A DNA stretch of 64,000 bases from Tatumella punctata (GTDB lineage Bacteria; Pseudomonadota; Gammaproteobacteria; Enterobacterales; Enterobacteriaceae), in assembly GCF_039523735.1 (NCBI RefSeq), contig NZ_BAAAFW010000093.1, positions 1 through 64,000 on the forward strand. The letters run 5' to 3'. Below, piece after piece: positions 1 to 7,165 of this stretch (positions are counted from its first letter, which is position 1; each line of letters starts with the position of its first letter). The translations under genes and the position numbers were made by a program. The notes under the pieces are model-generated. The model was not told where the DNA came from. It made no database searches and saw only the letters and a program-made list of their open reading frames with translations.

Positions 1-111
1 ACGCGATGGCAATGGTTTTATAATCACGAGCGGCCGAATATGGCACTGAATGGCTACACGCCAATGCAACATATTCAACGCTTATCTAATTCTACTTATC
101 GCCTCCGTTAA
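1..111 (+). mobile_element. 3' end of an IS3-type transposase (OrfB) gene
   Basis: The first 36 codons are open from the window edge and stop with TAA at 109-111. The translation contains NHERPNMALNGYTP, which matches the C-terminal signature (H-x-R-P-x-x-A-L-x-x-x-T-P) of rve-type integrase-core transposases of the IS3 family. Only the end of the gene is present, so the element and its left terminus lie outside the window. The frame continues directly into the following phage gene fragment after the stop, which places the insertion junction at about 110-120. The exact terminal repeat cannot be identified with one end visible. Confidence 0.7.
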
Positions 112-390
112 AAATGGGGGGATTACCTTAGCTCTCCAGGAGAGCCGGAAACGCCGGAAGAAATTCAATGTCAGTTGATGGGGCGGATTTTACCAATCAT
201 TGGCGAGGGACTTAAATTGGCCAATCAGCGCATAGCAGATCTGGAAGCCCGTACTGTAAAGCTGCCTAAACCTCTTAGCGTTTTGCATCGCAGGGATTTC
301 ATTGATGCTCACCGAGCGATATACGCATATTCAGAAGCAGAAGTTAACGCAGCGCTGGATAACGCTGGTATCAATTGGGAGACTGAGTGA
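112..390 (+). pseudogene. 5'-truncated phage gene interrupted by the IS end
   Basis: The reading frame is open from just after the transposase stop through 390. The first visible residues (GDYLSSPGEPETPEEIQ) continue smoothly into LMGRILPIIGEGLKLANQR and a helical, charged C-terminus. This looks like the 3' part of an early-region phage protein that lost its start to the IS insertion. A TTG at 175 could restart translation to give 71 residues, but no good ribosome binding site precedes it. I do not recognise the family. The stop overlaps the ATG of the next gene (ATGA at 390), typical of tightly packed phage operons. Confidence 0.55.
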
Positions 391-787
391 TGACACTGAT
401 AAATGAACGGCGGAAGGCGCTGATTGAGCGACTGAAAAAATCGCATCATGGGCGGAAACCTACGGTCCAGATCACAATGTAATGTTACCGGCATCCGAAG
501 CAAAAGAAATGGCAGAGGCTTACATAGCATCCCTGACGGCAGAGCCAACACATTACGTGTTTAATCACCCCAACGGAAAACTGTTTAATGCATTAGTGGA
601 TGAAAGTTGTAAAGGCCATAAAGACGTTCATCCCGGATACACAGCCCCGCCAGTGCCGGTGATTAAGTTGCCGGATGAAGACTTTGAGCTTGGAGAGGCA
701 CACGGCATTCAGCGTAGGGTTGATTTTAGAAACGGGGCTAACTATGTCATCGCAGAAATAAAACGCCTCAACGGCCTGGGGGAGTGA
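390..787 (+). pseudogene. Frameshifted phage hypothetical gene
   Basis: An ATG at 390 opens MTLINERRKALIERLKK and terminates at 480-482. The frame one base back reads IASWAETYGPDHNVMLPASE and continues to 787. Joining the two at the run of six A (435-440) gives one plausible phage protein of about 132 residues, so a single A has probably been lost (A7 to A6). A -1 ribosomal slip on the A run would also restore the product. As it stands, the remaining 3' frame could start at ATG 482 (101 residues). The function is unknown. It sits in the same compact operon as its neighbours. Confidence 0.6.
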
Positions 788-888
788 TGGCTCGCATAAC
801 CTCCCGCATACTGGCAGGTAACTACCCTGCTTTCATTAAACGAATAGCGTTCCGCATTGCTCTGTGGGATGCGTACAGGAGGAAGTGA
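787..888 (+). CDS. Very small basic phage protein (33 aa)
   Basis: The ATG at 787 overlaps the preceding stop (TGATG) and the TGA at 886-888 overlaps the ATG of the next gene. The 33-residue product (MARITSRILAGNYPAFIKR...) is basic and may form one amphipathic helix. Support is positional: the double stop/start overlaps are what one expects of translationally coupled phage genes. Function unknown. Confidence 0.45.
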   Translation: MARITSRILAGNYPAFIKRIAFRIALWDAYRRK

Positions 889-1157
889 TGCTTAATCCTG
901 ATGATATTAAGTCCGGTTACACGTTAGGCCATGCAGATGCGCTGATGCTGCGGGAACTGGTTGAGAAAACGAAATTAATACCGGTCAGTGACCGACTACC
1001 AGAAGACAGTTCGACAATGGTTTTGGCTCTGGAGGCTGACGGTTCTGCATGGATTGCTTATTACGATAAGTTTCGTGAAAGATGGGATGATGGTGATTTC
1101 CACGATGATATCACTGGCGTCACCCACTGGATGCCACTACCGGAGCCACCCGCATGA
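888..1157 (+). CDS. DUF551-like phage protein
   Basis: An 89-residue protein beginning MLNPDDIKSGY. Its second half carries LIPVSDRLPEDSSTMVLALE and ends in THWMPLPEPP, the pattern of the short DUF551 domain found in many lambdoid-phage early regions (WIPVSERLPE...THWMPLPEPP). The ATG at 888 is preferred over an in-frame ATG at 864 because AGGAGGAAG ends just before it and it overlaps the upstream stop. The biochemical role of DUF551 is not known. It is part of the same packed operon. Confidence 0.75.
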   Translation: MLNPDDIKSGYTLGHADALMLRELVEKTKLIPVSDRLPEDSSTMVLALEADGSAWIAYYDKFRERWDDGDFHDDITGVTHWMPLPEPPA

Positions 1158-1321
1158 TACTCGCCGGATACGTCATCCTCATTATCTCCGGTAACCAGGC
1201 AGCGCCTCTCACTGAACATATCTACCCCACCGAAACACAATGCCAGACTATCATAGACCGACTGCATACTCGGCGGCCGGCGGCTGAGTTATTGTGTGGC
1301 GAAGTCGAAAGAAAGATGTAG
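1154..1321 (+). CDS. Small phage protein with hydrophobic N-terminus (55 aa)
   Basis: The ATG at 1154 overlaps the preceding TGA (ATGA). The product starts MILAGYVILIISGNQAAP, a short hydrophobic stretch that could be a signal peptide or membrane anchor, followed by a hydrophilic part with two cysteines and a basic end. No family is recognised. Overlap with the upstream gene and an intact frame to TAG 1319-1321 are the support. Confidence 0.5.
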   Translation: MILAGYVILIISGNQAAPLTEHIYPTETQCQTIIDRLHTRRPAAELLCGEVERKM

Positions 1322-1350
1322 GATATCATCATAATTCTAAAGGAGGATTT

Positions 1351-2022
1351 ATGATTGAGTATGGTGGTGTTGTAATCGCAGCTTGTGTTTCAAGTATCGT
1401 TGTTTCTATTGGATGGAATCTAAACAAGGCGGATAAGACCTCTGAGTATAGACAGGCCTGGATCAATGATCTAAGAGAGGACATTTCTAGCCTTCTGTCA
1501 ACCAGCAATAAAATACAAGTTATTTCTATACTGGAGAAAAATAGTAGTAGAGAGGCTATTGTTTTAAGCGGGATAAAGGATGCTGAAGATAAGAAGCATG
1601 CAGCAGAGGCAAATGAGTCCTCCAAGAAGCGAACTCGAGAACTTCAGGATGAAAGGCTGGTTCTGGAGTATGAGTTTGACAGGCTTCTTAACTTAACTCT
1701 AATGCGATTAAACCCCAAAAGAACAGGGAGAAAACCTGATGAAGAGGAGCTTTATATAGAAATCGAAGCGGCTTTAACTTCTTCCACTGTGGATAGATTT
1801 AATTTGGATGATGAATCGATAAGAGATAAAACAAAAATTGTTTTAAAAAACGAATGGAATAGAGTTAAGCGGAAAAGTTGGTTCTCAACTGGGTTTATCA
1901 TTGTATTACTATCTCTAACTGCATTTTTTGCTTATATTTCACCTTCATCTAATGATGCTAAATCCTCACAGGCGCCTTCGCAGCAATTTGGCAACAAAGC
2001 CAAGCAAGCCTCTGTCCACTAG
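1351..2022 (+). CDS. Two-membrane-segment protein of unknown function (phage accessory gene)
   Basis: The ATG at 1351 follows AAAGGAGGATTT, an ideal ribosome binding site; the frame is open further upstream but without a better start. The 223-residue product has an N-terminal membrane segment (about residues 4-22), a long charged helical middle (EYRQAWINDLREDISSLLST and many E/K/R), and a second membrane segment near the C-terminus (WFSTGFIIVLLSLTAFFAYI). The gene is clearly more AT-rich than the genes on either side and is not coupled to them, which is the look of a cargo (moron) gene. The 'QAWINDLRED' region recurs in small membrane proteins of unknown role. Function unknown. Confidence 0.7.
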   Translation: MIEYGGVVIAACVSSIVVSIGWNLNKADKTSEYRQAWINDLREDISSLLSTSNKIQVISILEKNSSREAIVLSGIKDAEDKKHAAEANESSKKRTRELQDERLVLEYEFDRLLNLTLMRLNPKRTGRKPDEEELYIEIEAALTSSTVDRFNLDDESIRDKTKIVLKNEWNRVKRKSWFSTGFIIVLLSLTAFFAYISPSSNDAKSSQAPSQQFGNKAKQASVH

Positions 2023-2187
2023 CGACGCTCTTTGCGCCTAGAATACTACCGGCACTAACTATCAACATCACAGGCCAAGTGCATCACAGATGTAATATTT
2101 ACTGAGATTTTGAGTGGAGAAGTAGAAAGATAGTACGTTTCATTTTTGATTCTGATATAACAAATTTTTCAGATTAAAGGTGGCTAT

Positions 2188-2421
2188 ATGTACAATATTT
2201 TAATTCTAAAAGGCATCGATGATAGTTTTGTTGATGTTCGTGAGTATGAAGGCAGAATCCCCCCAGAACTTACCCAAATACAGTTTGTCGGAGAGCGCGC
2301 TCCTTACACTTTGACGATACATGAGTTTAAGGGGAGCAGATATCTTTTTGCGCACGAGTTGCCGCTAAAAAAACATGTTGCCGATAGGGTTATAGAAAGT
2401 TTACAACCCAGACCATTGTAA
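2188..2421 (+). CDS. Hypothetical phage protein (77 aa)
   Basis: The ATG at 2188 follows AAAGGTGGCTAT. The 77-residue product (MYNILILKGIDDSFVDVRE...) appears soluble with alternating strand-like segments and no membrane segment. It stands alone after a 165-base gap and is followed immediately by a rho-independent terminator, so it is probably transcribed from its own promoter or with the preceding membrane-protein gene. I do not recognise the family. Confidence 0.55.
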   Translation: MYNILILKGIDDSFVDVREYEGRIPPELTQIQFVGERAPYTLTIHEFKGSRYLFAHELPLKKHVADRVIESLQPRPL

Positions 2422-2428
2422 GAAAATA

Positions 2429-2453
2429 ACCGCCCACCGAGGCGGTTTTTTAT
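2429..2453 (+). terminator. Rho-independent terminator
   Basis: ACCGCC (2429-2434), loop CACCGA, GGCGGT (2441-2446) and a T-rich tail. It lies 8 bases after the stop of the gene ending at 2421. Confidence 0.8.
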
Positions 2454-2471
2454 TGCCTAAAGGAAACCACT

Positions 2472-2741
2472 ATGAAGATTGAAATCGACGGGAAGTACGT
2501 CATCACAGGCGACCAGAACCAGTTCTTTCTGAATGAAAAGAAGCTCGTGAAGGAAGGTAAGAACGCCGGGCAGGAAGCGCTGTCGGTTGTTGGCTACTAC
2601 CCGAAACTGTCCTGGCTTATCAATTCACTGATAGTACGGGACATCAGGACGTCAGATATCGATAGCCTGCAGGCCATTCAGGAACGGATTAATGAAATCG
2701 GCCGGCAGTGTGAAGCAGCCTTTGAGGGGGAGACAGTATGA
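2472..2741 (+). CDS. Hypothetical phage protein (89 aa)
   Basis: The ATG at 2472 follows AAAGGAAACCACT. The 89-residue product (MKIEIDGKYVITGDQNQFFL...) has a beta-rich N-terminus and a helical C-terminus. It resembles the many uncharacterised proteins of lambdoid early regions with N-terminal 'MKIEIDGKYVI..DxxQFxL', but I cannot name a family. Its stop overlaps the next ATG by 4 bases (2738-2741), so the two are translationally coupled. Confidence 0.65.
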   Translation: MKIEIDGKYVITGDQNQFFLNEKKLVKEGKNAGQEALSVVGYYPKLSWLINSLIVRDIRTSDIDSLQAIQERINEIGRQCEAAFEGETV

Positions 2742-2944
2742 CCCACGCAGACCCACTAGACCAGGCATCAGAACTTGAGCATCAGCAGTTACAGGTAGCG
2801 ATGGCTAACCGGCCACAACCGAAACCTTTCACCGGTAAGTGCTATTACTGCAGAGAAGAAATAGACAAGGGCCATTACTGCGATAGTTATTGCAGAGCCT
2901 GTGATGAGAAGCACGAACGCGCCGCGAAGTTTAAACGCCACTAA
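2738..2944 (+). CDS. Small zinc-ribbon-like phage protein (68 aa)
   Basis: The 68-residue product has a histidine/glutamine-rich N-terminus and then GKCYYCREEIDKGHYCDSYC followed by RACDEKHERAA. The C-x-x-C ... C-x-x-x-C-x-x-C arrangement suggests one bound zinc. Similar tiny Cys4-type proteins are common next to excisionase genes in prophages. Function unknown. Confidence 0.6.
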   Translation: MTHADPLDQASELEHQQLQVAMANRPQPKPFTGKCYYCREEIDKGHYCDSYCRACDEKHERAAKFKRH

Positions 2945-3031
2945 CCCCACCCACTAAAACCACACCACCCTATTCCCGCACCGGCCACCGGCGGTATCGT
3001 CGTGCCTGCGGGTTGGGTAAAGGAGAATGCT

Positions 3032-3220
3032 ATGCTACAGACTAAAGATCCGCTTATGAGAATGAAAGATATGTGCGCTGACTCGGGATACACGAAGCAG
3101 CACTTCTACAATCAGATAAAGCAAGGAAAACTGGCAAAACCCATCAAGTATGGACGTGACTCCCGCTGGCCCTTATCTGAGTATGAAAAATGGAAACATC
3201 AGTCAGGCCATCAGGCTTGA
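3032..3220 (+). CDS. AlpA-family helix-turn-helix regulator / excisionase-like protein
   Basis: A 62-residue protein with MKDMCADSGYTKQHFYNQIK followed by GKLAKPIKYGRDSRWPLSEYEKW. This is the winged helix-turn-helix layout of AlpA/MerR-like excisionases: recognition helix around 'TKQHFYNQIKQG', then the 'R-x-S-R-W' wing. The start at 3032 is preferred because AAAGGAG lies 6 bases upstream; an in-frame start at 3002 has no such site. Such proteins activate integrase expression or direct excision. The gene runs toward the integrase on the other strand and their 3' ends overlap by 10 bases. Confidence 0.8.
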   Translation: MLQTKDPLMRMKDMCADSGYTKQHFYNQIKQGKLAKPIKYGRDSRWPLSEYEKWKHQSGHQA

Positions 3221-4380
3221 GTGCTGTCTATCCAGTCGGCCCACCACTGCATCATTTCCTTTCTCTTATCCAGATATTGCGCGTGGTTATAGATTCCACG
3301 GATGGAATTACCATCAGCATGCGCAAGCTGCCGCTCTATAGCGTCTTTCGGCCAGCCGTGTTCATTCAGTATCGTACTGAACTGATGGCGGAATCCGTGG
3401 CCGGATGCAAGCCCCTCATAACCAATCTGCCGGATGACAAGCAGCACAGCATTTTCACTGATTGACTTTCCTTTATTGACCCGACCAGCAAAGACAAAGG
3501 CAGAAACAGGCTCAGTAATGGGCCTGATAACTTCCAGCAGCCGATATACCTGATCCGACATTGGAACCACATGTTCCCTTCTTCCCTTCATCACCGATTC
3601 ATCTATCCTGATAATTCTGTTTTCAAAATCGATGTCCTCCCATTGCATTGACCGCAACTCTTTTGTCCTGAGTGCCGTATATTGCAGAACCTGAGTTGCT
3701 ATCCGGGAGATGACACTACCGGAGAAGGAATTGAGTGCCCGGTTAAAGCCGCCAATCTGATCGGCCGGCAGAAACGGGTAATTTTTCTTTCTGTACCCTT
3801 TCATAGCATCCGCCAGGTCAGGGGCTGGATTGTATTTAGCCCTCCCCGTGACGATTGCATACCGGAACACCTCCCCGCAACGCCGCCTGGCTTTATTCGC
3901 CCTTTCCATGGCGCCGCGGTTCTCGAAGTGCCGGATGACAGAAAGTATCTGCATCGGCTCTATCTCATCGATATTTTTGTCACCGATTAATGGCAGGATA
4001 TCGTCCTTGAACATTCTTCCCAACTCAAGTGCGTAACCTTCTGACCACACTGATTTTTTGTGCTCATACCATTCAGAGTAAATAGAACCGAACAATTGCG
4101 AGTTACTTTCTGAACGCTTTACTACCTGCTTTTGCTCAGCCGGATCTATACCACCTGCAATTTTCAGCTTTGCCTCGGATTGCTTTGCCCTGGCCTCAGT
4201 CAGTGATACCTGAGGATAAGGACCGATCACCAGAGTCTTTTCTTTTCCATCAAACCGATATCTCAGGCGCCACACTTTTTTACCGGATGGAGGAACATAA
4301 AGAAATAGCCCACCGGAATCAGCCATGCGATAGGCCTTGTCCTTTGCTTTAGCGGCTTCTATCTGTTTGATGGTGAGCAT
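3211..4380 (-). CDS. int: Tyrosine-recombinase integrase (P4/CP4-type)
   Basis: A 389-residue integrase. The N-terminal DUF4102-type arm-binding domain is seen in MLTIKQIEAAKAKDKAYRM and GLFLYVPPSGKKVWRLRYR. The central core-binding domain follows, then the catalytic domain with R (in TALRTKELR), H-x-x-R (in SGHGFRHQF), H/W-region HADGNSIRG and the nucleophilic tyrosine in IYNHAQY near residue 363. The start at 4380 (MLTIKQ) matches the family; the frame is open 17 codons further upstream without homology. The gene adjoins the 3' end of argW, the usual arrangement for elements that recombine into a tRNA gene. Confidence 0.93.
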   Translation of the reverse strand: MLTIKQIEAAKAKDKAYRMADSGGLFLYVPPSGKKVWRLRYRFDGKEKTLVIGPYPQVSLTEARAKQSEAKLKIAGGIDPAEQKQVVKRSESNSQLFGSIYSEWYEHKKSVWSEGYALELGRMFKDDILPLIGDKNIDEIEPMQILSVIRHFENRGAMERANKARRRCGEVFRYAIVTGRAKYNPAPDLADAMKGYRKKNYPFLPADQIGGFNRALNSFSGSVISRIATQVLQYTALRTKELRSMQWEDIDFENRIIRIDESVMKGRREHVVPMSDQVYRLLEVIRPITEPVSAFVFAGRVNKGKSISENAVLLVIRQIGYEGLASGHGFRHQFSTILNEHGWPKDAIERQLAHADGNSIRGIYNHAQYLDKRKEMMQWWADWIDSTQA

Positions 4381-4448
4381 GTGGGCATAATCCTGAGGGC
4401 ATAAATTAGTGTGCCCACAATATGCCCGCAAAAGTGCGTGGTCGTCAA

Positions 4449-4540
4449 TTGACTTGAGTTTACTTCGGTTTACTATGTTTTGTTGTGTGGTGAGGCTTTG
4501 CGGGGTATTTCGTTGACTTGGGTTTACTGCGGTTTACTCT
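4449..4540. repeat. Direct repeat pair between integrase and tRNA (candidate integrase arm sites)
   Basis: TTGACTTGAGTTTACTTCGG begins at 4449 and TTGACTTGGGTTTACTGCGG at 4513, both continuing GTTTACT; 25 of the first 27 bases agree. The copies are 64 bases apart, in the attachment region between the integrase start and the tRNA 3' end. Each copy holds two GTTTACT-like units. Arm-type integrase binding sites are repeated in this way beside att cores; that role is inferred. Confidence 0.55.
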
Positions 4541-4544
4541 GCGA

Positions 4545-4619
4545 TGGTGTCCCCTGCAGGAATCGAACCTGCAACTAGCCCTTAGGAGGGGCTCGTTATA
4601 TCCATTTAACTAAGGAGAC
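4545..4619 (-). tRNA. argW: tRNA-Arg (anticodon CCU), argW-like
   Basis: Read on the minus strand, 75 bases fold as a tRNA: acceptor GTCTCCT pairs with AGGGGAC, anticodon stem AGCCC/GGGCT encloses loop CTCCTAA (anticodon CCT at 4586-4584), T-arm GCAGGTTCGATTCCTGC, and encoded CCA end at 4545-4547. The sequence is nearly that of E. coli argW, a known integration site of prophages. The integrase lies just beyond the 3' end, so the 3' part of the gene probably belongs to the element's att site. Confidence 0.95.
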
Positions 4620-4658
4620 CTTCACTCTGCACCGGATCAGCAGAGTACGACGGGACAT

Positions 4659-4688
4659 ATCCTACCGTAAACACTCAGGTTTTTACAA
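4659..4688 (-). promoter_or_regulatory. Candidate sigma-70 promoter of the tRNA-Arg gene
   Basis: On the minus strand TTGTAA (4688-4683), 18 bases, then TAGGAT (4664-4659), followed by a GC-rich discriminator, about 40 bases upstream of the tRNA. A hairpin ACTCTGC/GCAGAGT (about 4623-4645) lies between promoter and tRNA. Confidence 0.45.
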
Positions 4689-4870
4689 GTATTACCTGCC
4701 CTTTCACCGGAAACTTATGCGGTAAGTCTCAGGGATGATGCACCCTGTAAACCAGGGCCGGGCGGAAACGGGTCCGGCGGAACTCTGCCCCGCTATCTCT
4801 GCATCACTGTGCGTTCTGTTAATAAAACAGTCCCGCAGACCCGGGGCATAATGGATAGCTGTTTTACAGC

Positions 4871-5059
4871 TTAGCGTTTTGTAATCCGTTCAGGAATTTT
4901 CTCGCTGACATGCTCATCAGGCCTTTCTGATGTATCAGTCAGACGGGAATGAGATACCACCCCGCAGGCAGGTTTTGTGTTTATATGTCGAATTCCTTCA
5001 GCATAACCGCCGAAGGATACTGCTATAAACAACCAGCCATACCAGACTCTTTTCCTCAC
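4871..5059 (-). CDS. Small exported protein of unknown function (62 aa)
   Basis: A GTG at 5059 follows GGAGG at a spacing of 5, which decides this start; the frame is open further upstream but the earlier part overlaps the pga terminator and reads as non-coding. The product begins MRKRVWYGWLFIAVSFGGYA, a typical signal peptide, then about 42 hydrophilic residues with one cysteine. It lies downstream of the pga terminator in the same direction. No family recognised; an accessory role with pga is possible but unsupported. Confidence 0.5.
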   Translation of the reverse strand: MRKRVWYGWLFIAVSFGGYAEGIRHINTKPACGVVSHSRLTDTSERPDEHVSEKIPERITKR

Positions 5060-5323
5060 AGCGCCTCCGTTATTTAACAACCGCAGCCAGCAATGGTAGA
5101 GAGCATAACGTAATGAAGCGTATACACTGTTTAAAGTTGAGGTGATGTTTGTTTCAACAACCAGTAGTTTGTGCTGACCGCAACATAATGATAATTGCTG
5201 CGGATTCCTTGCTTTGACTTCTTTCACTGATTTTTCCCCCTGCTCACTCAGGGCGGATATCTTTTCTGGCAGCCGCGGGGGGACAAAGATACGGCTGAGC
5301 TTCAGGTACAGAAAAACACCATT

Positions 5324-5366
5324 GCCAGCGCTTCCCTCTGCTAACGCGGATAAGGGAAGCGCTGGC
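5324..5366 (-). terminator. Terminator of the pga operon
   Basis: A perfect 14-base inverted repeat (GCCAGCGCTTCCCT at 5324-5337 with its complement at 5353-5366, 15-base loop), with a T run just beyond it on the minus strand. It begins 21 bases after the pgaD stop. Confidence 0.8.
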
Positions 5367-5387
5367 CACATCACCCTGCGGGATTGA

Positions 5388-5798
5388 TTATTCCGTTACG
5401 GAATAAATCTGCCCTTCTGAATCATGGTGAACAACAGTTACTTTTTTCCGCTGGAGTTCGGCACCGATATCATCCTGCATATTAAAAGTCCCCCATAACT
5501 CATGACTGGTGAGGTCAGATTTTCGTGGTGAGGTTTTCCCCCGGTATCTGAAGTAATTATATTTCGCCCAGCCATAAAGCAATATTGCGAATATCACCAT
5601 CAGAGAAAAGTATAAACATAGTGTCACGGTGGTTTCAGACCATGTGCCTTTGATAAAACTTAAGTTCTTATCGGTGATATTGTCATAAATACCGGAACCT
5701 ATCAGGTACAGGAAACCGACCCAGGCGATAATGGTTAAAAACACATCAAACGCCATACTGACAGGATCCTGCTGAGTTACTATCAAGTTATCTTTCAT
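5388..5798 (-). CDS. pgaD: PNAG biosynthesis inner-membrane protein PgaD
   Basis: A 136-residue protein with two membrane segments (about FDVFLTIIAWVGFLYLIGSG and VTLCLYFSLMVIFAILLYGW) and a soluble C-terminal tail, as in PgaD/HmsS. PgaD partners with the glycosyltransferase PgaC to polymerise and export poly-beta-1,6-N-acetylglucosamine; in E. coli both bind cyclic di-GMP to activate synthesis. The ATG at 5798 is chosen; two codons upstream is only a TTG. It is the last gene of pgaABCD, 38 bases after pgaC, and is followed by a strong terminator. Sequence conservation is low, as is normal in this family, so the call rests on topology and position. Confidence 0.88.
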   Translation of the reverse strand: MKDNLIVTQQDPVSMAFDVFLTIIAWVGFLYLIGSGIYDNITDKNLSFIKGTWSETTVTLCLYFSLMVIFAILLYGWAKYNYFRYRGKTSPRKSDLTSHELWGTFNMQDDIGAELQRKKVTVVHHDSEGQIYSVTE

Positions 5799-5836
5799 TT
5801 TCAACCAACAAATTTATTCAATATGTATTGAGGTAA

Positions 5837-7165
5837 TTACTTCAGGTGCTTCTGAGCAATACCGCGATCCGGGCTTTCCCATCTGGCTCTTTTTCCCTTG
5901 CGGCTGAGCATAACGTTGGGGAAACTCACCAGGGTGGTTAAGAAACTCAGCAGCCAATAGGCAATCGGGTACCAGATAACCCAGAACAATGATTTAAAAA
6001 TATCAGATTCGTAGCGTCTCTCGATCAGCAGGCTGACAGAAAACTGGATAATACACACTACCGCTAATAACAGACCCGTAAAACCGGGCGGCATCAGCGA
6101 ATCGACATACAGATTTTTTGGCATCTCTGTAAAGCGTCCGAGTACAAATAAAATGATACTCAGGAGGTACATATAGGTCCAGATTGTCGACAGAGCAAAC
6201 TCCAGTAACAGGGTCCACATTCTGCGGTGCTGCCAGCGCCAGATACTGATGCAATTCTTCAGAAAAACTTCAGCGCCTCCCTTAGCCCAGCGCAGGCGTT
6301 GCTGCCATAAGCCTTTCAGAGTTTCCGGCATCAGGATCCAGCACAATGCTCTGGGCTCGTAAAAGATACTCCAGTTTTTCAACTGCAGCTTCCAGCTGAT
6401 ATCAATATCTTCCGTTATCATATCGTCGCTCCAGTAACCCACATCGGCTAATGCCGTTCGACGAAATGCAGCAATCACACCGGAGACCGTGAATACATGA
6501 CCATAAACCCGCTGTGCGCGTTTTATCAGACCGATAATTGAGGAAAACTCACCTACCTGTAAACGACCAATCAGCGTGGAACGGGTCCGGATCCTCGGAT
6601 TTCCGGTGACCGCCCCTACCCCGGGAAAGTTAAGCAACGGGGCTGCCAGATAGGCAGCCGTATTACGGTCGAGGATGGCATCACCATCAATACAGACTAA
6701 TAGTTCACTGTTCGCTGCAGCGGCCCCGGCTTTTAACGCAACGGCTTTCCCCTGATTTTTAGCCAGATGAATAACCCGCAGATTGTTATGTTCACTGGCC
6801 AGCTGGTTCAGTATTTCGCCGGTATCATCCTTTGACCCGTCATTAACAGCGATAACCTCAATATTGGTATAGTTCTGGTTTAATGCCGCCTGTATCGTTT
6901 CCCGGGCATTCGGGCCTTCGTTATAGCAGGGAATTAAAATAGAAATTAACGGATTACCGGGCAGTGTGATCTCACTGTCCTGACGCCAGAAGCGCTCTTT
7001 GTTGAACCAGAAATAGACCCCCCCGGCAATCCATATCCCGGCCATAAAAAGTGGCCAGTAAAAGACAAAGTTCAGCGCAACCTGGCCGGTAAATACCAGC
7101 ACAAAACCGAGCGGGATACTTAAAACAACACAAAGAATTATTAAAGCGATTAATCTGTCAGTCAT
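5837..7165 (-). CDS. pgaC: Poly-beta-1,6-N-acetylglucosamine synthase PgaC
   Basis: A 442-residue inner-membrane family 2 glycosyltransferase that polymerises UDP-GlcNAc into PNAG. Two N-terminal membrane segments precede the catalytic domain with ISILIPCYNEGPNA, VNDGSKDDT, CIDGDA (D-x-D), MITEDIDISWKLQ (TED) and QQRLRWAKGG (Q-x-x-R-W), then three C-terminal membrane segments. All catalytic motifs of the PgaC/HmsR/IcaA group are intact. The ATG at 7165 overlaps the pgaB stop (ATGA) and aligns with the E. coli start (MINRIVSF); an upstream in-frame ATG at 7180 is possible but lacks a binding site. Translation is probably coupled to pgaB. Confidence 0.96.
   Translation of the reverse strand: MTDRLIALIILCVVLSIPLGFVLVFTGQVALNFVFYWPLFMAGIWIAGGVYFWFNKERFWRQDSEITLPGNPLISILIPCYNEGPNARETIQAALNQNYTNIEVIAVNDGSKDDTGEILNQLASEHNNLRVIHLAKNQGKAVALKAGAAAANSELLVCIDGDAILDRNTAAYLAAPLLNFPGVGAVTGNPRIRTRSTLIGRLQVGEFSSIIGLIKRAQRVYGHVFTVSGVIAAFRRTALADVGYWSDDMITEDIDISWKLQLKNWSIFYEPRALCWILMPETLKGLWQQRLRWAKGGAEVFLKNCISIWRWQHRRMWTLLLEFALSTIWTYMYLLSIILFVLGRFTEMPKNLYVDSLMPPGFTGLLLAVVCIIQFSVSLLIERRYESDIFKSLFWVIWYPIAYWLLSFLTTLVSFPNVMLSRKGKRARWESPDRGIAQKHLK

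Noticed and set aside
5060..5374. Longer version of the small protein gene at 4871
   Set aside because: The extra 105 codons run through the pga terminator stem and lack coding character; the GTG with GGAGG at 5059 is a far better start.
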